Assembly: GCF_005160265.1 (NCBI RefSeq) | Contig: NZ_CP039865.1 | Span: forward strand, 3,248,828-3,312,827 | Length of the DNA: 64,000 bases | Origin: Phreatobacter aquaticus | Lineage (GTDB): Bacteria > Pseudomonadota > Alphaproteobacteria > Rhizobiales > Phreatobacteraceae | Reading direction: 5' to 3' | Shown: one piece after another, positions 55,484 to 64,000 of the stretch | Numbering within the stretch: position 1 is the stretch's first letter | How the letters are laid out: every line of letters begins with the position of its first letter | Program-made: the position numbers and the translations under genes | The notes under the pieces: generated by a model | The model's database searches: none | Seen by the model: the letters and a program-made list of their open reading frames with translations, nothing else | What the model was told of the DNA's origin: nothing

Positions 55484-56671
55484 ATGATCGTGCGTCATTT
55501 CCTCAGGTGGATTCAGACCGCGCCGGCCGGTGACCGCGCGGATGCGACATCGGCGCTTGCGCGCGCCTTTCTCCATTCCGATCTGTCGGGCGACGATGCG
55601 GCCGCCACCGAAGCCGCTATGATCGTGCTGCTGGATGATCCCTCGCCGCTGGTGCGCCGCGCCCTTGCCGACGCGCTGGCAACCTCGGAAGAGGCGCCCC
55701 ACACGGTTTTGGCCGGCCTCCTGCAGGACCAGCCCGAGATCGCCTCGATCGTCGCGCGCTACTCGCCACTGCTGATGGATGCCGAGCTGGTCGATCTTGT
55801 CGGCGCCGGCGAACCTCTCGTCCAATACGCCATTGCCCGGCGGGCCCATGTGCCGCCGCCGGTCGCCGCCGCCCTCGCCGAGGTCGGTTGCCTTGAGGCG
55901 TGCCTGGCCGTTGTCTCGCTCGACAGCGTGGAGGTCCCGGCCTTCTCGGTCGACCGGATCGTCGAGCGCTTCGGCGACCATGCCGATATCCGCGAAGCGC
56001 TGTTTGCCCGCGAGGACCTGTCGCCGGGCGCCCGCCAGGCGCTGGTGGTCAAGCTGTCCAAGGCGCTGTCGAGCTTCGTTGCCGGCCGCGCCTGGCTTGG
56101 CGCCGACCGTGCCGAGCGGATCGTCAAGGAAGCCGCCGAGAAGGCGACCGTGGCCATTGCCTGCGGTGCAGAACATGATCTCAGCCCGCTGGTCCGCCAT
56201 CTGCGCAAGTCCGGCCAGTTGACCACCGGTCTTGTGCTGCGGGCACTGCTGTCGGGCCATGTCCGGCTGTTCGAGGAGGCGCTGGGCGAACTGTCCGGAT
56301 TTGGCGTCAGGCGTGCGAGTGGCCTCATCCACGATCGCCGCGGTGCCGGCTTCCGGGCCCTCTACGATCAGGCCAAGCTCCCCGCCGCCGCCTATCCGGC
56401 CTTCCGGGCAGCGCTCGACGCCTGGCATGCGGATGGCGGCTTCAGCCTCAGGGGCGGGGATTCGCAACTTCGCCGCCGCATGGTCGAGCGGGTCCTCACC
56501 GCCTATGCGCCGCTTGCCGAGGGCGATCTCGACCAATTGCTCGCGCTGCTCCGCCGTTTCGCGGCCGAGGCTGCCCGCGACGAGGCGCGCGCCTTCACGC
56601 GCGACCTGATCGCCGGCAATGACGCTGTCGATGACGAGGATCTGGCGTTTCCGCTGGTGGCAGCCGCCTGA
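55484..56671 (+). CDS. DUF2336 protein
   Basis: 395 residues, all-helical with HEAT-like character (DDPSPLVRRALADALATS, IARRAHVPPPVAAALAEVG, EDLSPGARQALVVKLSKAL), matching DUF2336 proteins of alphaproteobacteria. Function unknown. Members frequently occur with two-component or motility genes, as here: a transglycosylase gene upstream and convergent Hpt and CheY-like genes downstream. The 128-base leader contains GTTAAGG and GGTTAG words, but no spacing that fits a full CtrA site. Confidence 0.85.
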   Translation: MIVRHFLRWIQTAPAGDRADATSALARAFLHSDLSGDDAAATEAAMIVLLDDPSPLVRRALADALATSEEAPHTVLAGLLQDQPEIASIVARYSPLLMDAELVDLVGAGEPLVQYAIARRAHVPPPVAAALAEVGCLEACLAVVSLDSVEVPAFSVDRIVERFGDHADIREALFAREDLSPGARQALVVKLSKALSSFVAGRAWLGADRAERIVKEAAEKATVAIACGAEHDLSPLVRHLRKSGQLTTGLVLRALLSGHVRLFEEALGELSGFGVRRASGLIHDRRGAGFRALYDQAKLPAAAYPAFRAALDAWHADGGFSLRGGDSQLRRRMVERVLTAYAPLAEGDLDQLLALLRRFAAEAARDEARAFTRDLIAGNDAVDDEDLAFPLVAAA

Positions 56672-56709
56672 GGCGGGGCTGCCAACGTTTGCCGCAAGCG
56701 GTGTCCGGC

Positions 56710-57294
56710 CTAGCTGGGAGCGAGCGGCGGTGAGCCGGTAAGAGCCACGAGTGCGTCCGATGTCACCGAGACAAGCCGGTCACGCAGGGCAAGCGCAATC
56801 GGATGATTGTCGCCCTTGGCGCTTTCACGCACGATGGCGCGGATGGCATCCACATGCTGAAGCACAAGGCTGACCGGCACCCGGTCGGTCTCTGGAATGC
56901 CGTCGAGCAGCCCGCACAGGCTGTCAGCGATATGGCCGGCCAGCGGATAGCCGAAGGTCGCCGCTTCGCCCTTGATGTCATGTGAAGCGGTGTAGACTGC
57001 CGCGCGTATCGCGGCCGTCATGCCGTTCGCGGCATCGTCGCGGGCCGCGACCAGGCGGGCAACTTCCATGTCCATCCAGCTGTCGAACTCGCTCGACAAC
57101 TCGGCAAGGGCTGCTTCCGCCCGCTCGATCGCGTCAAAATCGATCCCGCCCGAGCTATCGTCCCCGGTGTCCATCTTGCGGGCAAAATTGCGCAATGTGT
57201 GGCTTGGCGTGATGACCTCGTGATCGAGAAAGCCCTTCACATCGGCTTCATCGAGCTTCTTGGTCGGGCGTTTGGCGCCTGGCGACTTGCTCAC
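56710..57294 (-). CDS. Hpt-domain phosphotransfer protein
   Basis: 194 residues with a histidine phosphotransfer helix YTASHDIKGEAATFGYPLAG; H105 is the likely phospho-acceptor. About 50 N-terminal residues are lysine-rich and probably disordered. GTG start with GAGGAC upstream inside the end of the CheY-like gene, 10 bases away, so the pair is translationally close and very likely partners in one phosphorelay. No histidine kinase is nearby. Confidence 0.88.
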   Translation of the reverse strand: MSKSPGAKRPTKKLDEADVKGFLDHEVITPSHTLRNFARKMDTGDDSSGGIDFDAIERAEAALAELSSEFDSWMDMEVARLVAARDDAANGMTAAIRAAVYTASHDIKGEAATFGYPLAGHIADSLCGLLDGIPETDRVPVSLVLQHVDAIRAIVRESAKGDNHPIALALRDRLVSVTSDALVALTGSPPLAPS

Positions 57295-57304
57295 CGGGAT
57301 GTCC

Positions 57305-57850
57305 TCATGACGAGCTCTTGGTCTTGTCCAGCAGCGGCTGGACCTTGATCATCTCGGCCTTCTCGCCCTTGCGGCGCTCGGGGCCGACATAGCTGGAATG
57401 GTGGTTGCGGCGCCGGCAGGGGCCGAAGAAGGTCTTGGTCTTGATGAACGGGCGCGGATTGACCACGACGTTCAGAATGCGCTGGTAGAGCGCCTTGGCC
57501 GAGATCGGCTTGGCGAGGAATTCGGTGACCCCCGCATCGCGCGCTTCCAGCACTCGCTTCTTCTCCGAATGGCCGGTCAGCATGATGATGGCCACGTAAG
57601 GATTGGCATTGGCGCCGGGCTGGCGGATCATGCTGGTCAGTTCAAGACCATCGAAGATCGGCATCGCCCAGTCGGTGATGACGATGTCTGGCATGTAGTG
57701 CGTGAAGCCTTCAAGCCCGGCCGCGCCGTCTTCCGCTTCGTAAACCTCACGCGCGCCGAAGCCATGGAGCAGCGTTCGCACGATCCGGCGCATGTGCGCG
57801 TTATCGTCGATCACCAGGAATCGCAGGCGGTTGAAGTCGATGCGGATCAT
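57305..57850 (-). CDS. CheY-like response regulator with basic C-terminal tail
   Basis: 181 residues. Receiver domain about 8-128 with acidic pair D15/D16, phospho-acceptor D60 (IVITDWAMP), T92 and K114 (FLAKP). The C-terminal 50 residues form a basic extension with two GPxRR words (FFGPCRRRNHHSS and YVGPERRKGEK), and no DNA-binding domain. This type of tail recurs in alphaproteobacterial single-receiver proteins. It leads a two-gene operon with the Hpt gene and has a CtrA-like box upstream. Confidence 0.92.
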   Translation of the reverse strand: MIRIDFNRLRFLVIDDNAHMRRIVRTLLHGFGAREVYEAEDGAAGLEGFTHYMPDIVITDWAMPIFDGLELTSMIRQPGANANPYVAIIMLTGHSEKKRVLEARDAGVTEFLAKPISAKALYQRILNVVVNPRPFIKTKTFFGPCRRRNHHSSYVGPERRKGEKAEMIKVQPLLDKTKSSS

Positions 57851-57874
57851 CGATTCTGATGCTACCGGCGTCCT

Positions 57875-57890
57875 GTTAACGAAGCGCTAA
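57875..57890 (-). promoter_or_regulatory. Candidate CtrA box upstream of response regulator
   Basis: Read leftward: TTAG-CGCTTCG-TTAAC, one mismatch from the full consensus TTAA-N7-TTAAC, with exact spacing, 25 bases upstream of the ATG. CtrA controls flagellar and cell-cycle genes in Hyphomicrobiales, which fits the neighbouring genes. Confidence 0.6.
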
Positions 57891-57922
57891 GGCTGATGGC
57901 AGATTGGCGATCTGCCGCAAGG

Positions 57923-58714
57923 TCACTCGCCGAATTGCTCGCGCAGAATCCGTTCGTCGAGCGAATGGCCCGGGTCGTGCAGCAGGACCATCGAGCGCGT
58001 GCGGTCCATCACGATGTCGACCTGCGCCACGTCGCGCACTTCGAAATGGTCGGCAGTGGCACTGACCGGCCGCTTCGGCGCTTCGAGCACTTCGATGCGC
58101 ACCGGCACCCGGTCGGGCAGCAGCGCCCCGCGCCAGCGCCGGGGGCGGAACGGCGAGATCGGGGTGAGGGCGAGGAGAGGGGTGTTCAAGGGCAGGATCG
58201 GGCCATTGGCCGACAGGTTGTAGGCGGTCGAGCCGGCGGGCGTCGCCACCAGTAGGCCGTCGCAGGTCAGTTCGCCCATGCGTTCATGGTTGTCGACCAG
58301 GATGCGCAGCTTGGCCGCCTGGAACGACTGACGCAGCAGCGAGACCTCGTTGATCGCCAGCGCAAAGCTCTTCTCGCCGTGGATATCGACCGTGGTCATG
58401 GCGAGGGGATGGATCACCGATCGCTCGGCGTTCCAGATGCGCTCGACCAGCGCATCCTCCGCGAACTCGTTCATGAGGAAGCCGACCGAGCCGCGGTTCA
58501 TGCCGTAGATCGGTTTGCCGGTGTCGATGAACCTGTGCAGCGTCTGCAGCATCAGGCCATCGCCACCTAGCGCCACCACCACGTCGGCATCGTCCGGCTC
58601 GACCGCGCCATAGCGCAGGGACAGCCGCTCTAGCGCCTCTTCGGCATCCCGCGCTGTCGATGCGACGAAGGCGATCTTGTTCGGATCTGGACGGAGGTCC
58701 TGCATGAAGGCCAT
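57923..58714 (-). CDS. nadK: NAD kinase
   Basis: Phosphorylates NAD to NADP. 263 residues with the defining GGDG at 50-53 ([15 protein letters not shown]), [44 protein letters not shown] and [14 protein letters not shown]. Short N-terminus as in other alphaproteobacterial enzymes. No operon partner is evident: the response regulator promoter lies downstream and 177 bases without a gene lie upstream. Confidence 0.96.
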   Translation of the reverse strand: MAFMQDLRPDPNKIAFVASTARDAEEALERLSLRYGAVEPDDADVVVALGGDGLMLQTLHRFIDTGKPIYGMNRGSVGFLMNEFAEDALVERIWNAERSVIHPLAMTTVDIHGEKSFALAINEVSLLRQSFQAAKLRILVDNHERMGELTCDGLLVATPAGSTAYNLSANGPILPLNTPLLALTPISPFRPRRWRGALLPDRVPVRIEVLEAPKRPVSATADHFEVRDVAQVDIVMDRTRSMVLLHDPGHSLDERILREQFGE

Positions 58715-58891
58715 CGGGCGAGACGTAAGGGAAAAGGTGTCGCCCGGAGGACGCCGGACGACATCGTGCTGGTCTGTGCTGTGGCGGCGACCCTCGGCGA
58801 GGCCGCGCCCATTGTCCAGCGGGTGATTGGCTCAGGCCACGGGGCCTGCGTCAACCACCTTGAGAGGGATCGGAAAGTCGGCTGACCGGTC

Positions 58892-59638
58892 TTAGCCGCG
58901 GCCGACGAAGGGCATGTCGTTCGCCATGACGGTCATGGTCAGCACGTTCACGTCGAGCGGCAGATTGGCAACATGGACCACCGCGTCGGCCACGTGCTTG
59001 ACGTCCATGCGGGGCTCGACCTTCACGGAGAAATCGGCCTGCAGCACGCCATTGGTCATCCGCTCGGTCATTTCGGTGGCGGCATTGCCGACATCGATCT
59101 GCGAGCAGACGATCCGGTCGGCGCGTCCATCGAGCGAGATCGCCTTGGTCAGGCCGAGCACGGCGTGCTTGGTGGCGGTATAGGGCGCCGAATAGGGGCG
59201 GGGGGCATAGGCCGAGATCGAGCCATTGTTGATGATGCGGCCACCCTTCGGGTTCTGCACGCGCATCATTTTCATTGCCTCGCGGGCGCACAGGAACGAG
59301 CCCGTGAGATTGACATCGACCACCTGGCGCCACTTCTCGATCGGCAGCTCGTCGAGCGGTACAGCCTGGGCGCCCATGCCGGCATTGTTGAACAGAACGT
59401 CGATCCGGCCGTACTTGTCCTTCACCGCCTTGAATAGGGCGGCGACCGAGGCCTCATCCGAGACGTCGGTCGGAACCGCGATCACCGTTCCGCCGGTGGC
59501 AGCGGCCACGGTCTTGTCGAGCTCGTCCTTGCGGCGGCCCGCGACGAACACGGCGTAGCCGGCCTTGGCAAGCGCCAGCGCCGACGCCCGCCCGATGCCC
59601 GAACCTGCTCCCGTGACCACGGCAATGCGCTGCGACAT
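58892..59638 (-). CDS. SDR-family oxidoreductase
   Basis: 248 residues, classical short-chain dehydrogenase: [19 protein letters not shown] (cofactor site), [31 protein letters not shown] with the catalytic Ser, Tyr and Lys. [13 protein letters not shown] after the second strand has Arg residues favouring NADP(H). GGAGGA sits upstream of the chosen ATG. Substrate unknown. Confidence 0.92.
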   Translation of the reverse strand: MSQRIAVVTGAGSGIGRASALALAKAGYAVFVAGRRKDELDKTVAAATGGTVIAVPTDVSDEASVAALFKAVKDKYGRIDVLFNNAGMGAQAVPLDELPIEKWRQVVDVNLTGSFLCAREAMKMMRVQNPKGGRIINNGSISAYAPRPYSAPYTATKHAVLGLTKAISLDGRADRIVCSQIDVGNAATEMTERMTNGVLQADFSVKVEPRMDVKHVADAVVHVANLPLDVNVLTMTVMANDMPFVGRG

Positions 59639-59766
59639 GATAGTCCTCCCATGACGGTCCTCGACCGTCCGATTTGATTGGGCCGCAGACTGTCGCAAAG
59701 CCGCGCGCCTGTCGACAGGCGCGCGGCATCGCAGCGATGCGAAACGTTTGAAATTGGTCTAGCGGC

Positions 59767-61791
59767 TCATTCGCCGCCGAGCTTCACCCGCATGCCGGCA
59801 TAAACGGCGGCGCCTGGCGACTGGTAGCCGTAGACCTGCTGGTAGCGCTGCCCGAGGAGGTTCTCGCCGCGGATATAGGCGGTGGCGTTGCGGGTCACGT
59901 CATAGCTCAGCTGGGCGCTGACCAGGGTGTAGGAGCCAAGCGTCACGTCAGTGGTGGCGAACGGGCCGAAGAAGCGGTCGCGCATCGGGCCGTTATGCGA
60001 CAACCCCATGGTGAAGCGGGCGCGGTTCTCGGCGAACAGCGCGGTCGCCGACAGGCTGCCCGCGTGCTTCGGCCGGCGCAAGGCTTCCTTGAAATTGTAG
60101 CCGCCGAGGCCATCGCCCTCGGCGCTGCGGGTGTCGGTATAGGTGTAGGACGCCGTGACGCTCAGCCAGTCGAAGGGCTTGGCGGTCGCTGTCGCCTCGA
60201 TGCCCTGGCGCGACGTGCCGAAGGGCAGGTTGGTGACCGTCGTGCCGGAGCCGACGATCTCGTTTTGCAGGCTGGCGCGGAAATAGGTGAGGTCGGTGAC
60301 GAAGCGGCCGCCGAACCAGCGCTGTTCGATGCCGGCATCCCAGCCGATCGAGCTTTCCGGCGTCAGATTGGGATTGCCGACGAAAGTGTTGGAGAAGCCG
60401 AACTGCTCGAAGAAGGTGGGATTGGTGACGCCCTTGCCGATGGAGGCGTGGAGCTTGGTGCCCGTCCCGAAGGTCTGCGCCGCGGTCAGGCGCCAGGTGA
60501 GCGCATTGCGGAACGACGAGTTCCAGTCGTTGCGCAGCGCCGCCGACACCGAGAACCCGGTATTGAGCGCCAGCAGATACTCGCCATAGAGGCCCTTGCG
60601 CTCGCGGAACTGGCCGGCACCGGCATAGCCATTGTTCACATAGGGCCCGAAGAAGCCGTCGCTCTCGTAATAGTAGCGGAAATGTTCGCGCGAGAAATCG
60701 GCTCCGCCGACCACCGTGTGCTTGGCGCCGAGGAAGCTCGGCGTGTCGAACGTGTAGGCGGTGCGATATTCGGCGCGGTTGCGCTGGGTCGCCGACCAGA
60801 ATGTCTGGCTCTCCAGGAAGCCGAAGTCGCTGGTATAGGAATCGCGAGCATTGGTCGTCTGCTGCGAGGAATCGGCCGAGAAGCGATGCGTCCAGGCGCC
60901 GTCGAGCAGCTTGAAAGTGCCCACGATGCGGCCCTGCGTGTCATTGGCGACATTGCGGCCAATCCCGTTGGCCAGGAATCCGTAGTTCGGATCGGCCACG
61001 AAGCCTGGCCCGAAGGCCGTGTTGCTCGGATTGTAGAACCCCGTGCGGCTGACCATCCGGAGCGTGCCCTCCAGGTTGAACCAGTCGGAGAGATCGACGC
61101 CGAGACGGGCATTGAGCGAGCCCATCTCCGAACCATTCGGGCGCGTCGTGCCCGGCGCGACGACGGTGCCGCCGGAGCGGAGACCGGAGATGGTCAGCGC
61201 GCCATAGAACGGGCCCTGCGCGCCGCGCACGCCGACCGACCCCTGCACCGTGCCGAACGAGCCGCCCTCGATACGGGCCGTCATCTCGGGCTTCGCCATG
61301 CCACGTCCGGATTTGGTGGTGATCGAAATCACGCCGGCCTGGGCGTTGGGACCCCAGATGCCGGATTGCGGGCCGCGGATCACCTCGATCCGCTCGATCG
61401 AGTCGACCGGCAGGTTGGCGAGATCGGCATCGCCGGAATTGACGTCATTGATCGGCATGCCGTCGACGACGACGAGCGTGTGATTGGCTTCCGCGCCGCG
61501 CACGCGCGTCTGGGTCAGGCCGCCACGGCCGCCGGACTGGTTGACCGCGAGGCCCGGGACCAGACGCAGCAGGTCGGGAACCGAGCTCGCTCCCTGGTTG
61601 CGGATGTCCTGCTCGGTGATGACCGTCACCGAGGAGCCGACGCGGGCCGAATCGATCGGCACGAGGCTCGCGCCATAGACCGTGATGTCGGGCAGGGCGG
61701 TCGGAGCCGTGCGGGATGCATCCTGCGCCAGCGCGGGAAGAGAAACGAAGGCTGAGGAGATTGTCAGAATCGAGAGAATGCGGCGCGACAT
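59767..61791 (-). CDS. btuB: TonB-dependent receptor, BtuB-like (probable cobalamin uptake)
   Basis: 674-residue outer-membrane receptor. Signal peptide ISSAFVSLPALAQ, TonB-box-like DITVYGASL, plug domain (SVTVITEQDIRNQGASSVPD, RGAEANHTLVVVDGMPIND, IERIEVIRGPQSGIWG), then a 22-strand barrel ending AAVYAGMRVKLGGE. GGAGG precedes the ATG. The ligand call rests mainly on the cobalamin riboswitch in its leader. No BtuFCD transporter or corrinoid synthesis gene is in the window. Confidence 0.9.
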   Translation of the reverse strand: MSRRILSILTISSAFVSLPALAQDASRTAPTALPDITVYGASLVPIDSARVGSSVTVITEQDIRNQGASSVPDLLRLVPGLAVNQSGGRGGLTQTRVRGAEANHTLVVVDGMPINDVNSGDADLANLPVDSIERIEVIRGPQSGIWGPNAQAGVISITTKSGRGMAKPEMTARIEGGSFGTVQGSVGVRGAQGPFYGALTISGLRSGGTVVAPGTTRPNGSEMGSLNARLGVDLSDWFNLEGTLRMVSRTGFYNPSNTAFGPGFVADPNYGFLANGIGRNVANDTQGRIVGTFKLLDGAWTHRFSADSSQQTTNARDSYTSDFGFLESQTFWSATQRNRAEYRTAYTFDTPSFLGAKHTVVGGADFSREHFRYYYESDGFFGPYVNNGYAGAGQFRERKGLYGEYLLALNTGFSVSAALRNDWNSSFRNALTWRLTAAQTFGTGTKLHASIGKGVTNPTFFEQFGFSNTFVGNPNLTPESSIGWDAGIEQRWFGGRFVTDLTYFRASLQNEIVGSGTTVTNLPFGTSRQGIEATATAKPFDWLSVTASYTYTDTRSAEGDGLGGYNFKEALRRPKHAGSLSATALFAENRARFTMGLSHNGPMRDRFFGPFATTDVTLGSYTLVSAQLSYDVTRNATAYIRGENLLGQRYQQVYGYQSPGAAVYAGMRVKLGGE

Positions 61792-61920
61792 GGCGACCTC
61801 CGCTGGGATCACACGGGAATCGCGGAGGCCTGTTCGGCCCAAATCTGAGCGTGGAAGCTCCGCGACGGCTCGGTGTCACGGAAAAGCGGATGACCGCTCC
61901 CGAACGCGCCATCCCGCACG

Positions 61921-62118
61921 TACGGATAGTGACGTCGCGCCGGCCGGTCTCCTGGCTTGCGGGTCGTCGCCGGCGCTCCGCCTTCCCGAGAGCCATGATG
62001 GCCGTCAGTGGCATTTGTGGAGCCGGCTCGCCGCTTACAGTTGCGGGGGCAGCTGCGGACTAGCGCTCATGCCCCGGAGGGGCGCTCGCGCTCACCGCAT
62101 TCCCGTGGCCGATCCGTA
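61921..62118 (-). promoter_or_regulatory. Cobalamin (AdoCbl) riboswitch upstream of btuB
   Basis: Read leftward from 62118, in order: a P1 strand TACGGAT, GGGAATGCGGTGAG, the highly conserved CTGCCCCCGCAACTGTAAGC, a CCACTG/GGGAAGG arm, and the B12 box AGCCAGGAGACCGGCC (near 61941-61957), closing with ATCCGTA, complementary to the first strand. This is a full class-I cobalamin riboswitch. The start codon of btuB is 130 bases further on, so the expression platform lies in 61792-61920. The remaining 62119-62200 has no gene. Confidence 0.96.
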
Positions 62119-62200
62119 TCCGGAGCGGCCGCCGTCGCGAGGCCGGCAAAATGCGGCGAGAAGGCGGCAGATGTCAATCGGTCGCAGGGCGTGATCCCAA

Positions 62201-62235
62201 AGAAGAACCCGCTCCCCTGGGCAGGAGAGCGGGTC
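62201..62235 (-). terminator. Intrinsic terminator of the metallo-beta-lactamase-fold gene
   Basis: Read leftward: ACCCGCTCTCCTG-CCC-AGGGGAGCGGGT, a long stem followed by TCTTCTTT. It lies 35 bases after the stop of the upstream gene and before the btuB riboswitch, so btuB must have its own promoter between 62119 and 62200. Confidence 0.88.
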
Positions 62236-62269
62236 TGGAGCGATGTCGTTCAGGCGCCAGGGCGCTGGA

Positions 62270-63280
62270 TCAGATGGCCGGCGTCCACTGCAGCGGCACC
62301 AGCTGGTAGCCCGTGCCGTCCTTGACGATGTGGCCGGCTGCCGGGAACGGCGCATGATAGAAATGCACCTGCGTCTTTTCGGTCGCAGCCATGTCGAGCA
62401 TGCGGCGGCGGGTCGCCCGCGCCATGTCCGCATCCTGATCGAACACCGCCGACCAGTCGGGATGGCGCACGAACAGGGCCGGATGATTGGTCACATCCGA
62501 CATGTTCAGAAGCTTGGCATTGCCGGACGCGATGACAAAGGCCGTGTGGCCCGGCGAATGGCCGAAGGCCGCAACCGAGGTGATGCCCGGCGCCACTTCC
62601 ACGCCCGGATTGTACTTCTTCACCTGGGCTTCGATCGGCTTGAACACCCGGCGGACATTCTGGAACGCGCCGCGCATGGCTTCCGGCGCCTGGTTCATAC
62701 GCTCGTCCGACATCCAGAACGCCCATTCAGGTGCGGGCACCTGAACCTCGGCATTCGGGAACTGGGCCGTGCCGTCGCGCAGGCGGATGCCGTTGATGTG
62801 GTCGCCGTGGAAATGGCTGATGACGACCGTGTCGACCTTGGCGGGGTCGAAGCCGGCGGCCTTGAAATTGGTCATCCAGACCCGCGAGGTCGGCGCGCCG
62901 GAATCGCCGTTGCCGGTATCGATCACCACGGTCTTGCCGCCGGTCTGCACCACCAGGGTGTTGAACGGAATCGGCAGGGCGGTGGTCGGCAGGAAGGCCG
63001 CGCTCATCGCCTGCTGGACGGCGGGCAATTGGGCGTTGCGCACGAAGCCTTCCAGCGGGCGCATGGCGAAGCCGTCGTTGATCGCGGTGACGGTGATGCT
63101 GCCGACCTTGTAGCGGTAGAAGCCGGGCGCCTGGGTGGCGGCCGCGGCGGCAGGGGCCGCGGGGGCAGCCGGCGCGGCTGGCGTGGTCTGGGCCTGGGCC
63201 TCGAGGCCTGCGACGAGGGCAGGCGCGGCGAGCGCGGCGGCGCCGGCGGCCAGGGCGTGACGGCGGGAGAGAACGGTCAT
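62270..63280 (-). CDS. Exported metallo-beta-lactamase-fold hydrolase
   Basis: 336 residues. Twin-arginine export signal (SRRHALAAGAAALAAPALVA), an Ala/Pro-rich linker (APAAPAAPAAAAATQAP), then the catalytic domain with VVIDTGNG, ISHFHGDHINGIRL (HxHxDH) and GHSPGHTAFV as further metal ligands. Related proteins include quorum-quenching lactonases, arylsulfatase-like and glyoxalase II-like enzymes; specificity cannot be assigned. GGAGGC upstream of the ATG. An alternative start 6 codons earlier exists. Confidence 0.9.
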   Translation of the reverse strand: MTVLSRRHALAAGAAALAAPALVAGLEAQAQTTPAAPAAPAAPAAAAATQAPGFYRYKVGSITVTAINDGFAMRPLEGFVRNAQLPAVQQAMSAAFLPTTALPIPFNTLVVQTGGKTVVIDTGNGDSGAPTSRVWMTNFKAAGFDPAKVDTVVISHFHGDHINGIRLRDGTAQFPNAEVQVPAPEWAFWMSDERMNQAPEAMRGAFQNVRRVFKPIEAQVKKYNPGVEVAPGITSVAAFGHSPGHTAFVIASGNAKLLNMSDVTNHPALFVRHPDWSAVFDQDADMARATRRRMLDMAATEKTQVHFYHAPFPAAGHIVKDGTGYQLVPLQWTPAI

Positions 63281-63442
63281 GGAAGCCTCCGGGTGCACGG
63301 CAGGCAGGGCCTGCCGAAAGAATTGTTGGCGACGCTGTTACGAGCGCAAGCGGCTGGGAGATTGCGACGAACCCCGCCCGCTGTCCCTATCCGTAACGGC
63401 ACGTAACGCAGTTGTGAATATGCGCCGGGAAAGGCGAAAAAA

Positions 63443-63517
63443 TGGTGCCGGCGGAGAGGATCGAACTCCCGACCTTCGGTTTACAAAACCGCTGCACTAC
63501 CGCTGTGCTACGCCGGC
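63443..63517 (-). tRNA. tRNA-Thr (anticodon UGU)
   Basis: 75 bases with encoded CCA. Acceptor GCCGGCG pairs with CGCCGGC, short D-arm GCACAGCGGTAGTGC, anticodon loop TTTGTAA with anticodon TGT between GCGGT and ACCGA, and T-arm GGGAG-TTCGATC-CTCTC. Reads ACA codons. It is one of the few RNA genes detectable by eye here. Confidence 0.96.
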
Positions 63518-63726
63518 CCTGCGACACTGAAAGCCAGTGTCACGTCGGTATCCGTCAGGACCAGGCGCGGGATGCGCGCAGGATGCGGACGGCCTATCAG
63601 GCTCCAGTCCACCGTTCGTCGTCTGCGCGACATGCGGCGTGGCCCTCAGCCCATCGCCTAGCAATGGCAGCCGCCCGATGCAAGAGCACAGGGGCGCGAT
63701 GCCGGTCCATCCCTCGGTCTGAGGAC

Positions 63727-63759
63727 AAAAGAAAAGCGCCGGGGCGAACCCCGGCGCTT
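63727..63759 (-). terminator. Intrinsic terminator of the right-edge gene
   Basis: Read leftward: AAGCGCCGGGG-TTCG-CCCCGGCGCTT then TTCTTTTG: an 11-bp perfect stem with a T-run, 29 bases after the stop of the partial gene. The stretch between it and the tRNA gene (63518-63726) has no recognisable feature. Confidence 0.92.
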
Positions 63760-63788
63760 CGTTGTGTCAGGCCTGTGGGCCTGGGAGT

Positions 63789-64000
63789 TCAGCTGCCGAA
63801 GCCGTTACCCTGCGGCCACTCGGCCTGATAACCGGACTGGCTGGCCGGTGCGGCCGGACGCGACACGTTGCGCAGCGTGAATTCGCGCGGCGACGACACG
63901 TTGGTCACGGCCTGTTCGGCAGTGACCGGGCTCGAGAAGCTGCCGGCTTCCTGGGCCATGGCGGCCGAGCCGAGGGCGAGGGGAGCAAGCAGCGAGGCAG
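63789..64000 (-). CDS. Small exported protein, 5' end outside window
   Basis: The last 70 codons of a leftward gene. They begin within a signal peptide (ASLLAPLALGSAAMAQ), followed by about 54 mature residues rich in Ser, Pro and Gln (EAGSFSSPVTAEQAVTNV, SSPREFTLRNVSRP, SGYQAEWPQGNGFGS). The frame is open to the edge and followed by a strong terminator, so it is a real small secreted protein. No family recognised. Confidence 0.72.
   Translation of the reverse strand, partial: ASLLAPLALGSAAMAQEAGSFSSPVTAEQAVTNVSSPREFTLRNVSRPAAPASQSGYQAEWPQGNGFGS

Noticed and set aside
1-64000. CRISPR arrays, rRNA genes, integrases or IS elements
   Set aside because: No regularly spaced direct repeats, rRNA core sequences, DDE/tyrosine recombinase motifs or terminal repeats of IS type were seen anywhere in the window.

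Overview
The window is high-GC chromosomal DNA from an alphaproteobacterium, most likely of the order Hyphomicrobiales (Rhizobiales). Support comes from the lptF-lptG-lptD-surA-pdxA operon divergent from pepA, a single RelA/SpoT homologue with an RFKD motif, a short FliN beside lipB, a candidate CtrA box, and dispersed palindromes of the kind common in Rhizobiales (those that read as MAGTSPAMT-like peptides when translated, and a CCTCAGGATGAGG type). I cannot fix the genus. No prophage, integrase, insertion sequence or CRISPR array is visible.

Left part (1-26.8 kb): LPS export and outer-membrane assembly genes run leftward. Opposite them are leucyl aminopeptidase, the Pol III chi subunit and an MFS permease. 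Then come an ABC-F ATPase, an aquaporin, ndk, a molybdopterin oxidoreductase, a tandem-PilZ protein, purN-purM, a malic enzyme/phosphotransacetylase fusion, an EAL-domain c-di-GMP phosphodiesterase, an EI24 membrane protein and the lytic transglycosylase Slt.

Middle part (27-50 kb): dapA-smpB, an exported superoxide dismutase, a family-5 uracil-DNA glycosylase with a NYN nuclease, rpoZ, rsh, pyrE, acpS, a cyclopropane-fatty-acid-synthase-like methyltransferase with acyP, lipB, a lone FliN, a MarR-GNAT fusion, ruvX, folE, an IscU-like scaffold, yidD and thrS. This is housekeeping DNA with few signs of transfer. The exceptions are small palindromic repeats, all of which lie between convergent genes.

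Right part (50-64 kb): a modular secreted protein, nitroreductase and flavin reductase, a CoA-ester lyase/MaoC pair, then a probable motility or cell-cycle signalling group (transglycosylase, DUF2336 protein, Hpt, CheY-like regulator with a candidate CtrA box). NAD kinase, an SDR, a BtuB-like receptor under a cobalamin riboswitch, a Tat-type metallo-beta-lactamase-fold protein and tRNA-Thr(UGU) follow.

The most unusual structure is at 49699-50287. There a 96-residue GIY-YIG nuclease gene almost exactly fills the space between two inverted 31-bp palindromes. The same two palindromes occur, without a gene between them, at 43732-43824 and 50199-50287. This resembles the REP/REPIN-RAYT arrangement, but with a GIY-YIG nuclease in place of a Y1 transposase.
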